DNA from: Neostapfia colusana
Lineage: Eukaryota > Streptophyta > Magnoliopsida > Poales > Poaceae
Direction of reading: 5' to 3'
Assembly (NCBI GenBank): GCA_030760725.1
Contig: JASWHV010000005.1
Span: forward strand, 24,437,241 to 24,501,240
DNA: 64,000 bases
The notes under the pieces are model-generated. The model had not been told where the DNA came from. It made no database searches and saw nothing but the letters and a program-made list of their open reading frames with translations. The position numbers were made by a program, and so were the translations under genes. Shown here piece after piece: positions 22,270 to 33,059 of this stretch (the first letter of the stretch is position 1; every line of letters begins with the position of its first letter).

Positions 22270-23097
22270 GCAAGGCTTAACCGTCTGACCTAGGCATGGA
22301 ACTCTACATGCAGGGAGGTGTATGATAGGAAAAGGAATTTGCGACAAAGACACGCCTATAAGTTGATCCTTACTTTCAGTTTTATAGCGTCAAATTCATG
22401 TGCCTTAGGCAGCCCTCACATCGGAAGTCCACAATCAAACAAGAAACGCTTTCCTCCGATGTGGTGATGCCCAAAGCGGAAAGTAAACTTAATTAGCTCT
22501 ACATCTACAGCATACATGGTTTCTAAAACATTAATATATCATCACAGCATATTATCAATCAACTGGCTTACTTCACTTCTTACTACGTCACGAAACAGTG
22601 AACAAGCGGTACTCAAATAACCGCGAGGGACGGTGATTGCAATCAGGAGACACCCGGACAACACGTTGCATACACCCACTTTCAGAAGCGTGATTCCACA
22701 CCCCTTCCTACTCTGTTGTATGCAACCACCTTTCAAAGGCAACCCAAACACCGAATCGGTCCATCCGTAACGGGTAGGAGGTCCCCGCGTGGAGCGTGAC
22801 TGTGCCCACCGGCAGATTTACCCTTGCTACCCTCAACCCACTCCTGTTTACGGTTGGGTAAGCCTCGGCACCCAGGTTAACCATTTACATCGGTTTCCTG
22901 CTTATGTCAGTATGCCATCCGGTACTTTCGATACTTGTTCAGCAGGCCCGCACACGACTCGGTCCTCAATCGACACCAACAGGGCTACGCATGTGAGACC
23001 TCCGCTCACTGCTTCCTATCCCCCCTGCTGGGTCTCATTTTTACCACTCTTAAGCCATTTTCTATTCTGACCAAACCGTGTGATAAACCTTACCTCG

Positions 23098-23118
23098 CGA
23101 GTAGATTCCAACTACTCG
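23098..23118 (-). other. CGAGTAG hairpin, C right LTR
   Basis: Same 7-bp stem and 7-nt loop as in the left LTR. Confidence 0.7.
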
Positions 23119-25526
23119 ACTTCTACCGAGGTCCTAAGCATATTAGCGGGGCCTTGTCTACTCGTCGGCTTTGTAATCTACCCAACCCTTCATAGGATTT
23201 AAAAGGTTGTGCAAGTGGGGTTTCAAACACCTTAACTCTAATGCAAACATTCACCCTAGACATAAGTGATACAAATAAAGAATTTTATAAAAGGTACTTA
23301 AGTGCAAACCGGGGCTTGCCTGGTTGCGAGTTAGATGGGAAGTCAACTTCAGGTGGCAGGACGTCCAAAGGCTCCGGTGCGTCCTCAACTTCGGTCACTA
23401 AATGAAATGTAGCAAAATAGATGTATAAGTATTAAGGATTTATAAGAATTGAACTACTATTCATAGCTATTGCTATTTAGGATCCTTAATTGGCTTTGGG
23501 AATTTTACAGTGGATATTAGGCCCTATAAGGATGATTTGAGCCAAATTTGGAGACATGTCATTGCATAATGTAGTCTTTAAAATTCCTACAAGTACAATG
23601 CTTATCTGAATTTCGAGCCCAAATCAGGAGCTTTGATATAGCTAGAAATGGAAGATCTGATTAGGGTAAGTCTCCATGGTTCTAACAAAATTTGTTTCAC
23701 CATTTTTGGAGCTACCATCAGAGAGATATGAATTTTTGAAGTTTGGACAGGAGTGCTGACAATTTTTGTTTAAATTTGAATTTCCAAATAAAGGCTGGAT
23801 TTGGGAAGGTAATTTGACCTAGCAAATGAACTCTAATGAAGCTAAAAATTTTACTGGAGATCGGTAATGGCATGAGCAACTTCCTGGCCAAATTTGAAGA
23901 AATTCCATAACAGAAATATTCTGGACTAAATTCCCAAAGATTTAACTTTGATGAATCTTGGAGAAATATCCAGAGATCTTCAGATCAATTTCTTTGCATT
24001 TCTGCAAAGTACTGACTGAGAGAAATCCAATAAAATTTGTTTCACAAATTTTGGACATCCCTACAGAGAGTTATGGGGGTATGAAGGTTGAAACCTTTTT
24101 CTGGAAATCAATTCTATGATTATTAGCTAATTTATTTCATCCTGAGATAACCTACTGATTAAGCCCTCCAAATAAGCTCCAAAAAAGGACTAGCTGCCCA
24201 AATTTGGGAATATTTCATAAAGAATTGCTCCTGTAATAAATCTGTAAAGGATTTACTAAAAACAATTCTACAGAAATTCCTGGGCATTTTCATAGCATGC
24301 AATTTGTTCCTATGTAAAGTACTCCTAAGGATTCAGACAAAATTTGTCTCACCCTTTTTGGAGCTGTCTACACAAAGTTATGGATTTTTGAAACTTGACT
24401 AGCTCTCTGTTTAAAATCTACACAGAGACTTAATAGGGGGGCCCACTGGTCAGGTCCTTCTTCAACCTCCCACCAGAGGCGCGCGTGCACACCAGTTCAA
24501 ATCGTGGCATGGCTCGTTCTCCCTCATTTCTCCACCAAATTAGCTCCGGTTTCGCCCTACATGCTCCTGGGAACATGGCGCAGCTGCCGGGCAAGGTTGC
24601 CGCGCATCAAAACGGCCGAAAACAGGCCGGCACCGGTGGGGCGGCTCGGGAGCTCGGCATCAACGCGTTCTGGCGCGTCCGAAGCTTCTCCCGGCGAGCT
24701 ACCTTGCCCTAAAGTATCACCAATGGTTGGGGAACATGGAACGAAGGCTAAAACTTGCAGCAAATGGCCGGAACATAGGGTTCACCGGAGGACTGACCCA
24801 TTTTCGCCGCCGCCGGCGATTTCTCGTCGCCCGGGGCGTGCGGTGGACGGTTTGATGCGTGCTTTGGCGTGGGAGGGCGCTAGGATCCCTAGTTTCTGTG
24901 GCTTGAATTGTAGAACCGATGATCAACCGCGTTGGACGAATTTCCAGTTTTGGTGTGGGTCGGTTCTTCACGTGTACCGTCGCCAAAACCTAAATTCCGG
25001 CGAGACAGTGATGGGGAAGGGCAAGGGGACTGTGGTAGCATGATCTACACACCTTGGCGCACCTTAGGGAGGTGCTGGACGTGCAGGAGAGGCGTTGGAG
25101 CGGCCGGAACGTGAGGAGCAGTGAGGGGCGACGTGCTCTGTGTTCTCCCGGTGAAGAACGGCTCGGGCACTGCGAGGGGAGCTCGGGGATGAGCTGAGGA
25201 GCGGTGGAACACGTTGAGGGGTCGCTGGCGCACCTCCTGGGGCGATCAACCCGTGCTGGGGGTGGCTGGAGGGTGCTGAACCACGAGCACAGAGAGGAAG
25301 CTGTGTTTTCTTCGATGGCACTCGAGCAGCTGAGGCTAAGGAGTCTTCGGTTGAAGGCAGAGAAGAGAAAACTTCGCTCGTGCTGCTGTGTTGACGACCC
25401 ACGCACTAGCTGCCTTTGGGAGCAAGTCTCTGCAAGCTGCTTGGTGGAAGCAGCGCAGCTCGGTGGCGCACGGTGAACAGCCGAGGTGAAACACAGAGAG
25501 GAAAAAGGAAACTGTGTGGCTGACAT

Positions 25527-25537
25527 GTGGGTCCCAC
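25527..25537 (-). promoter_or_regulatory. TCP-type palindrome, C right LTR
   Basis: GTGGGTCCCAC, 573-583 nt from the LTR start. Confidence 0.5.
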
Positions 25538-26110
25538 CACCTCAGATTTTTATTCAATTTCCACAGATATTTCTCCCCCAGCTACTCAACAATTAAGGCT
25601 ATACTTCATTCCAAAGTTAAGTTTGAATTTGCGGAATTCAAATGGTTTGAATTCTGGTGTAGAATTTGAATGTGGTTTGATCATTTGAATTTGAAAATGA
25701 GTTTGAATTCTCCACTTTGTATTGCCTCAAAAATATAGCAAACCAGTTCCAAAATTTCCAATTTTTGGCATGGCTGCTCATTCAAAGATGGAGAACACAT
25801 TTGTGAAACCCAATTTTCAAACTGAGGGAATTGGAATTTGAAACTGAATTTGAAATTCAGATTAGAGGGCTCTTCCTTTTAATTCCAAATAAATATTGAA
25901 ACTCCTCCAAATGAGCTGAAATTTGGAAGGGTGAATATTTGGACTATGAAGATCCAAGCTGTGCATTTAGATCCCCATGTTTGGAAGTTTTGGGAAGTCT
26001 AAACCCTCACTTTGAACTTACCCCATTATAATTCAAAGTTTTAATTCTCCTCATTTTTCATAAGTGCACATGAGCAGAATTTTCTTGCTACCACTTTTGG
26101 GGATTTTACA

Positions 26111-26959
26111 TCCCTCTCCCCTTAAAAAGAATCTCGTCCCGAGATTCCAAAGGAAAATTAAAGTGGGGAAAACCTTACTGGGTATATGATGATAGCAAGT
26201 CCGGATAATATGCTCGTAGATAATCCTCGCTTTCCCATGTCGCTTCATCAGCGGTATGGTTACTCCACAAGGCCTTGTAGAACCATAAGGTCCGGTTTCT
26301 TGTGGCACGAGTCTTTTCATCGATGATCCGGATTGGATACTCCGTGTACGTGAGGTCCGGTTGAAGAACTTCTATGTCTTCAGTGCGGATTTCAGCTGAG
26401 GGTTTGAGGCATTTCCTCAGCTGAGAGATGTGGAAGACGTTGTGAATGCCTGCGAGCGACGCCGGTAAATCTAGGCGATAGGCCACGGGTCCGCATTTTT
26501 CAATAATGATGAACGGACCAATGAACCGCGGCGCAAGTTTACCCTTCACTCCGAAACGGTGAACTCCTTTCATCGGAGACACACGGACATACACATTGTC
26601 CCCGATGTTGAAGTGGAGAGGACGGCGTCTTTTATCCGCATAGCTTTTCTGACGAGATTGAGCAGCCTTGACGTTGGCTTGTATCACTTGCACTCATTCT
26701 TCAGCTTCATTCACCAGTTCAATGCCGTAGATGACTCGCTCGCCGGACTCGCACCAGTTGAGAGGTGTGCGACATTTCCGGCCGTAGAGAGCTTCATACG
26801 GCCATCTTGATGCTAGCTTGATAGCCATTGTTGTAAGAAAACTCCACCAACGGCAAATGATCGTCCCAATTCTTGCCGTGGTGAATGGCACAAGCGCGTA
26901 GCATGTCTTCAAGCACTTGATTCACCCGTTCAGTTTGACCATCTGTCTGCGGGTGATAC
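26111..26959 (-). mobile_element. Truncated second internal region of the C array
   Basis: Polypurine tract (26111-26124) then pol 3' end matching 15840-16700 almost base for base. It stops at 26959, where A LTR sequence resumes; the two share an AC dinucleotide at the join. Confidence 0.92.
26175..26912 (-). pseudogene. Integrase 3' part and chromodomain, second C copy
   Basis: Same protein as 15904-16640: integrase core end, GVKGKLAPRF, and a chromodomain with WFYKALWSNHT. It has its own lesions: a TGA near 26694 at a different codon from the stop in the first copy, and a 2-nt deletion near 26802. The integrase N-terminus, RNase H, RT and Gag of this unit are missing beyond the truncation at 26959. 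Different stops in the two copies show they decayed separately after duplication or came from separate insertions. Confidence 0.9.
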
Positions 26960-27690
26960 TTGATGGGTAACCCTTTTATAGGAGTTTACTAGTTTTGTTA
27001 ACCATCCTTGTCGCCGGGAAAGTTGATGAGACAGGTATGGTCGTTTTTCCTTTTTGCTTCGCTTAATTTACGGGATACGGGAAGCTGACATAAAACGTGG
27101 TTAGCTACTGCACTCATATGAATAATGATGACAAGAACTTGATGATGTTAATGAGCATGGAATCGGGGAGATTTAGGCAAGATAGGTTCGTGGATGTTGC
27201 TGAATGAGATGGTGGTTTACTTGCCGTAGATCTAAGGACCGGTTCATGCCAGCACATGCCAGGAAAACAGTGCCACCACAAGGCCAAATATGGGTGCGGC
27301 TTAGCTGACTAATTAGGTGTGTTGCTAGCTTGTTATGGACCGTGGATGGTGCGGGGAATGGGAGTCAAGAGGGACTGCCCTGGGAACTGCATGGCACAAA
27401 AGGGGGCCCGTGGGTGGGAGAATGGTGATTCGAGCCTGCCGGTGAAACCTCGGTGAGTCCATACATCTAGTAGCCCCTTTGTAAAGGCTATTTTGTGATC
27501 TCTTGGCCACACACCGACGGTTGTGTACTGGTATAATGGAGATTCTACAGTCGCCAACGGGTGACGAAATCATGAACTTGTGGGTAAAGTGGTGCCACCT
27601 CTGCAGAGTGTAAAACTATCATGATAGCCGTGCTTCCGGTCACAAGCACCTGGCCAACTCACATGATTAGAGGGAAAACTTGGGATGTAT
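26960..27690 (+). repeat. Element A 3' LTR, second segment
   Basis: Matches the H LTR from about 53467 onward and the D LTR in reverse. About 0.86 kb of LTR found in H between the TATA region and this point (including exon a) is absent, so the C array boundary is also a deletion. Confidence 0.85.
27686..27690. repeat. Target-site duplication of solo LTR G, left
   Basis: TGTAT, identical to 31730-31734. Confidence 0.95.
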
Positions 27691-28299
27691 TGTAAGGGCC
27701 TCAGTTTTTGACACATGCTTGAAGTGTTCATCACCACACACACACACACACCTCATTTGAAGCAAGTTGATGAACACATTTGAAGAGCAAGTAACCACCA
27801 TCAACATGCTCATTAGAGAACAAACTCACATATTGCAAAAGTGGTATGTCCCACATGTAATATAGGAGCTGACATATAAAAAACTCCTACACATTGCTAG
27901 GAATGTCCATGCCAAGTTTCACCCAAATTCAAAACCTTTTGAGGTCATTTTGGGTATAGCTAGAAAGAGGGCAGTTTGAAACTACATTCAAATTGAAACT
28001 GTTTTTATCCTATGAATTCAAAAGTGGGAAGCATATTCTTACTCAGCACATTTCTGTGAGCTCACATACCAATTTTCACTCCATTTGGAGTTGAGCTTGA
28101 CATGAGCTAAGTGGAACAAATTCAATCTTTATTTGAATTTCAAAACTGAACATGTGCTGAAATTTATTCAAACCAAACCCAATTTGAATTCTAACCAATT
28201 CAAATGGCTCAGAGGTGAATAATTCAAATCACAATGGGCAGTTTAGGGCTTACTGTTTACAACAGTGATTTGGAGTTAATTTCAGAGGTTAAAAGAAAA

Positions 28300-28310
28300 T
28301 TGGGACCCAC
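28300..28310 (+). promoter_or_regulatory. TCP-type site, degenerate, solo LTR G
   Basis: TTGGGACCCAC followed by ATGTCA; one mismatch to GTGGGNCCCAC. Confidence 0.35.
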
Positions 28311-30520
28311 ATGTCAGCCACTGAGAAGATCTAACCGAGTGGACTTTCAGTGCTCGGGTCCCCGAGCTTCTCCCGAGAGTGCCACCGAGGGGAGGCCGCC
28401 GCGCCACCACCTGCTTGCCGCCACGGCCGCTGAACCGACTTCTGGGGCCCTTATCTAGGCGTCCGAGCAGTCGCCGGTGCTCCCCATCCCTACCCCGACG
28501 CACTCTCCCCAAACATACTGAAACTCCTCGCCGCCCGAGTGAACTTTCGGTTCCTCATCGCCCGGCCGATCCAGTGATCCTTCCGGAGATCTGAGACCAG
28601 CACCGGGTGTGCCAAGCCATCTTCGACACCCTCGCGCCGGTTCCAGACCCTGCACAGTCCTCCCCGAGCTCCACCGCGGCGATTTTTCCTCTGCCGGTTC
28701 AGCTCGAGCCGCCACTGCGGGAACCATCCTTCCAGCCACCACAGCCCACCGATCACTGAGCTGTGAACAGCAAAGAGGTTCGCCTTCAGTCCCTCTTTCA
28801 TTCCAGCAAGCTCCGGCGGCGTGACAAACACTGCTCAGGCCGGAATTTCGTGTTTTCACGACGGTGTGCAAAAGTGGAGTCAGCACAGATCAGGGAAATT
28901 CGTAAGCCACACTGCATCACTCATCCTCTCAAGGAGAGGATCACTTCTAGTTGCTCGTACGAGTCCATAGGAGCAGGAACCACGAAGAACCATGGAGGGA
29001 AACTGCTGTTCTTCAAGTTTTAGTAGAAATCCCGATTTCCGGCCTAGGTCGCACGGTGACAGCCCAACACAGCCCTTCCCGAGCTCCATGGAGCTCATGT
29101 CGACCTATCCTATGGTCCACTGATGCTCAACGACCCTTAGCTCGATCGGGTGAGGTGCTAGGGAGGACGGGCAACACGGCCGAAGTTCTCCCGAGGCTGC
29201 TGCTCGTCGCCGACCATGTGCCGGCCATTTTCATGATGAGATGAGCCCGGAATCGTGTTCCCCGAGTGAAAATAGGCAGGGGCGGCTGGAATCATAAAGC
29301 TTGGAGCTCCACAGAGGCTGCTGGCGAGCTCTCCGGCGAGGTACCCCGGCGGCAGAGCGCGGGCGGCGGGAGGTAGACGAAAGGGGTAGACCCCAGCCGT
29401 CAGCGGCAGATATTTTAAATCGGGATCGGGCTGCGGCTCGGATCCAGTGTGCTGGCACGCAAAAACCCCCTGGACCCCGGTGTGCCGATGCCTCAGCACC
29501 CAACACGTGTCCCCGTGGCCCGCCAGCATAATTAAACTTTTTCCCCGATTTTCAGATTCCATTCAAACTTCAAATCCTCATAACTTGGGCTAGGAAACTC
29601 CAAATCGAGTGAACATAATTTTGTTGGATTCAGCTCTTTGAACACTTTCCAGCAAATCAAGTTTCAATTCAGGAAAATCCTTAATTCTCCATAATTAATT
29701 CCTCAAATTTAAACTGTTGTGGAATTTTAACTGGAGAATCCCTTGGAGGAAAATTCTGAAATTTTGCTGGGATGTTCACCAAAATATCCCTGAACTACCA
29801 TAAAAATGTCAGGTCCATTTGAGCTCTTTTGATCCACCTAATGGTGTGATTAATGAAACTGTTCCAGAGAAAATAGAAAATGTTCAGAATTTTTTCTGAA
29901 ATTCTTTAGCTCATATCTTTAGCTAGGAACCTTCAAATTAAGTGAGACCAACTCCATTAGAACCCTCTAAAATTCTAGTTTTCAGAAAGTCATGGATTGT
30001 TCCATGAAAATCCCTAGAGCACCCTAAGAGTTCCAATTAAGGTCAAGGACATAATTGATTGTGGAGGGCTCAAATGAGCTTTGCTGCAACTAAAACTTGA
30101 CCAAGTCTCTGTTTAGGTTGTACCCAAGCCACAGTAAAAGTTTCACAGTCTTTGGGTCTGTCTAGTGAGACTTAGAAGGTTCACATATTTAAAACTCAAT
30201 TCAAATGCATTTAATTAATACATGTACTTCTTATATCATGTAGTCGCTAAGGTCAAGGAGGAACCCGAAGTCCTAGACTTCGTTACTCCGGAAGAGCAGC
30301 TAGCCTACGATCAAGAGCAGCAAGGAAAGCTCCGGTTTGCATTAACCTATTTACAAATTTTTATTGTTTTGAGCACTTTCTTTGAGTATCACTTATTTTC
30401 TTGCATTAGAGTCTTGTTTGGAAACCCAATGCATAGCCAAGAAAACCATGGGTTGGGTTTAGGATTGCAAAACTCCATTAGCTACTGCAAAGCTAATTTA
30501 GGGTAGGATTCGGTACAAGT

Positions 30521-30540
30521 CGAGTAGTTGGAACTACTCG
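30521..30540 (+). other. CGAGTAG hairpin, solo LTR G
   Basis: CGAGTAGTTGGAACTACTCG, a perfect 9-bp stem with a GG loop. Confidence 0.75.
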
Positions 30541-31377
30541 CGAGCATAGGCTAGAGGCACTCGACTCGGGTAGAGATAGCACATGATACACATGGCAAGA
30601 AAGATGAGACCGAGCGGAGAGTAAGGGCAGCAGGACTTTGGGGCTGTGTGCTGTAGCTCCGCTTGTGTCGATTGAGGACCGAGCCGTGTGTGGGCCTGTT
30701 GAACAAGCTAGAACAGTACCGAAGACCTACCGACTATATGGGAACCGGGAAACCGATGTAACTCGGGTAGCTGGGTGTTGAGGCATAGATGGTCGTTCAG
30801 AGGGTAGGTTGAGAGCTCAAGGTGTAAATTGGCTGGCGGCACTGAGACGCGCGTGGAGAGACCTCTTGCTCGGGACGATTGGACCGGTTTAACATTTGGC
30901 TAACGGGTGAAAGGTAGTTGCGTACGACGTCCATGATGGTTGTTGTAGGCAACATCGAGTACGGGCGTACGTGACGGGTTATTCGGGTAACCCTGCAGGT
31001 GTAAATCGATTATAAAATCGCCGTCCCTCGCGGTCAGTGAGTACCACTTGTTCACTGTACCGTGACGTATAAAGAACAGGCTAGTTACATGTAAAATGTT
31101 GCTGATTGAATGATGCACTTGATTGTTAATGATTTGCTGTAGTTTAGAGCTAATTAAGTTCCTTTCAACTTTGGGCAAAGTACATGAGAGAAACGTGTTT
31201 CTTGTTTGATTGCGGCTCTCTCATGTGCCTTAGCGTAAGGTTCTCTACCACCTGCTGCTAAAACTTGAAAGTAAGGTTCCACTAATTAGGCGAGTCCTTT
31301 GCAACTTGTTTTTATCTCATGTACCCATCACCCCTCATGTAGAAGTTCCATGTTTTGGAGAGACGGGTCAGTCTTGC

Positions 31378-31393
31378 TGAGCCTTCATGCTCA
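31378..31393 (+). other. TGAGC hairpin, solo LTR G
   Basis: TGAGC/GCTCA, 6-nt loop, 336 nt from the LTR end and 25 nt before exon b. Confidence 0.75.
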
Positions 31394-31665
31394 CTGCTTG
31401 TGTTTGAAGCTTTTGCAGGGTTCTATGAGGAAGGGACTCCCGAGGAGGAGACGGAACCCCAAGAGGGGAACCCCGTCGAGTGGGAGTCGTGCACGCCACC
31501 GTGTTAGTGTGCGTGTGTGCTAGCAAGGACACGTTCACGGGCTGAACGTGAACTTGATGCGTAGTCTACGCCTGGACTGGACCTATTTTGATGTAAAAAT
31601 GTTCATAAACCACTTTATGTAATAAAAGTTTTGCTTCCACTTTGTACCTTTGATGTGTGTTATTC

Positions 31666-31686
31666 GGTGTTGTGCAACGCAGCACC
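31666..31686 (+). other. Terminal LTR hairpin, solo LTR G
   Basis: Stem GGTGTTG/CAGCACC: one C-G pair of the other families is replaced by T-A and one by a T-G wobble. Loop 7 nt, 43 nt from the LTR end. Confidence 0.7.
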
Positions 31687-31729
31687 CCTCAGCGTGATCC
31701 TGGCTCGACAAGACCGTGGGGTCGTGTCA

Positions 31730-31734
31730 TGTAT
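31730..31734. repeat. Target-site duplication of solo LTR G, right
   Basis: TGTAT. Confidence 0.95.
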
Positions 31735-32068
31735 ATTCGGTATGGTTATGGTATGATCATTGGGCTTGGTTTTGGGACTGTTTTGAGTCATGAAAATAAG
31801 TTTGGTTTCCAATATATGAATATGAGATGGTTATGAATATTTATGAGCATGGGATGAACTTAAGAAAGATTAGTGGCTGGTTGAGACTTGATAAATGGTG
31901 AATCATGATGAAAGAATGTTGCTGATTACATGGTTATATTGGGATTTAATTCATCTAGACTTAGTTGCTGTTTTTATCATGTTTTGAGAAATAAAATTTG
32001 CTTTCTGCAATGAGCCTTTTTATTCCTACCTTGTTGAAAGCTACATGTCATACTTTTCCCGCACTTGC

Positions 32069-32087
32069 TGAGTACGACATGTACTCA
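32069..32087 (+). other. TGAGTAC hairpin, element A LTR
   Basis: TGAGTACGACATGTACTCA: 7-bp stem, 5-nt loop, preceded by CTTGC, 335 nt from the LTR end. Confidence 0.75.
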
Positions 32088-32119
32088 CCCTTGCATTACC
32101 ACATAAACATAAGCTACAG

Positions 32120-32154
32120 GAGATGAGTACTTCGAGGACCATGTGGAGTACTAG
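32120..32154 (+). other. Exon b of the LTR mini-gene, element A
   Basis: 35 nt after CTACAG: an acidic ten-codon tail (DEYFEDHVEY) and TAG. H and D have the same length and stop. Exon a is lost from A in the deletion at 26959. Confidence 0.5.
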
Positions 32155-32422
32155 GTGTGCGAACTACCGTCAACATGCCTGTGGAGTCGAAGATGGAGCC
32201 TGCTGTCTTTAGTCACTTTCCGCTGTCGTTATAGTGTTCCGCTGTAAGAATAAGTTAGATAATCATGAGTGAGACATTGAGTCATTGTAATAAAGTACTT
32301 AAAAACTATTTATTCATGGTTATATTCTGAAATCAGTTTGTGGATTACATGTGTATGTGTGATGAACATCCTGGGCACACATATGCATTCACTTGGTGCT
32401 ATTTTCTGAACCGGGTGTCACA

Positions 32423-32778
32423 CGCGCCGTCGGTCTCGCTCGGGAGAAGGCTATATAGGTCAGGGAGTTCACCAATAGCACCGTGATGACACGAGGAGCA
32501 AGATTTTGAAGACTAAAACGTGCAGAAACCCTTGCAAATGATAGCTCAATGGCACAGCTAGGTTTTAATGTCGGCGGCAGGGAAAACTCCTATTCCGGCT
32601 CAATTTCTCAACGATTTCCGATGGTTCTTCGTCGAGGAGCTACGCTAGGGTGTGTAGAATCATAAAGCTAACTCAATTAGAAGATGACTTCACCTAGAAA
32701 CCGAATTGCACGATAGACGTAGCCTCGGTTCTTGCAGCTGCTCAGGAGAGGATGAAAGTGGTCCGGAGCAGTGGAACG
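32423..32778. other. Unassigned island between element A and a family-1 LTR fragment
   Basis: 356 bp, GC-moderate, with a TATATAG near 32450. No open frame or match to another part of the window that I can see. It may be older flanking DNA or a remnant of another LTR. Confidence 0.5.
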
Positions 32779-33059
32779 TGTAACACCCTCAAATTCATTT
32801 CCATGCATGCATACTTTTTTCATATAGAGAAACATTAAAAAAAGAAGTAGAAATGGAGAAAGAATCATAAAAATGATGGGTAATGGGAAAAAGATAGCTG
32901 AAATGAGCCAATTCCAATTTGTCTAAGTGCGTTGTCGACACATCCCCGGGCCCTCGGGACACGTGGCGCCCGCGGAGCTCACCTCCGCGGAGGGTGTGAG
33001 GTCTGGCACCGCGGGACACATGGCGCCCGCGGAGCTCACCCCTCCGAAGGGGGGTGAGG
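32779..33059 (+). repeat. Truncated family-1 LTR fragment
   Basis: Starts TGTAACACCCTC like A and H, keeps a trace of the AGAAATGGAG array, then two units of the G-box repeat (ACACGTGGCG, ACACATGGCG each followed by CCGCGGAGCTCACC). It ends where the D LTR begins. Confidence 0.8.

Larger units (their letters stand above)
22141..23397 (-). other. Candidate LTR mini-gene, C right LTR (exon a 23320-23397, exon b 22141-22226)
   Basis: Same organisation, phases and lengths (78 and 86 nt) as in the left LTR; both acceptors and the GCAAGC donor are kept. Confidence 0.5.
11572..26110 (-). mobile_element. Element C: long-LTR Tekay-type chromovirus, LTR-internal-LTR
   Basis: Minus-strand element with LTRs of 4268 and 4225 bp, primer site, leader, gag, pol and polypurine tract. 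The two LTRs look about 99% identical by eye, apart from an indel of about 36 nt near 13880/24185, so it is younger than A. It sits in the A 3' LTR. The right LTR is followed by another piece of internal region (26111-26959), so the locus is a tandem array and not a single insertion. Confidence 0.92.
21886..26110 (-). repeat. Element C 5' LTR (right copy), also the 3' LTR of the truncated second unit
   Basis: Same ends as 11572-15839. It is followed on its outer side by a polypurine tract and pol sequence, so it is the shared middle LTR of a tandem array. Confidence 0.92.
30244..31507 (+). other. Candidate LTR mini-gene, solo LTR G (exon a 30244-30324, exon b 31419-31507)
   Basis: Exon a (81 nt, 2+78+1) follows a T-rich ATGTAG acceptor and reads EEPEVLDFVTPEEQ with a Gln-rich end. 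Exon b follows TTTTGCAG, reads FYEEGTPEEE and ends VEWESCTPPC then TAG at 31505-31507. Joining them gives GGG (Gly). Here the donor after CAAG is GAAAG and not GC or GT, so splicing at that exact point is doubtful in this copy. Confidence 0.5.
27691..31729 (+). mobile_element. Solo LTR G (4039 bp)
   Basis: One LTR of the long-LTR chromovirus type, from TGTAAGGGCC to GTCGTGTCA, flanked by a perfect 5-bp duplication and with A LTR sequence continuous on both sides. No internal region is present, so it arose by LTR-LTR recombination. The same family starts at 60466 (LTR I). It has a CA repeat near 27734-27751. Confidence 0.96.
31735..32422 (+). repeat. Element A 3' LTR, last segment and end
   Basis: Continues the interrupted LTR and ends GGGTGTCACA, like the D LTR end (GGGCGTCACA). 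Marks the right end of element A. Confidence 0.85.

Noticed and set aside
28234..29562. GC-rich frames on both strands in solo LTR G
   Set aside because: Overlapping on both strands, Pro/Arg/Ser-rich, typical of GC-rich U3/R sequence; no homolog in the related LTRs keeps them.
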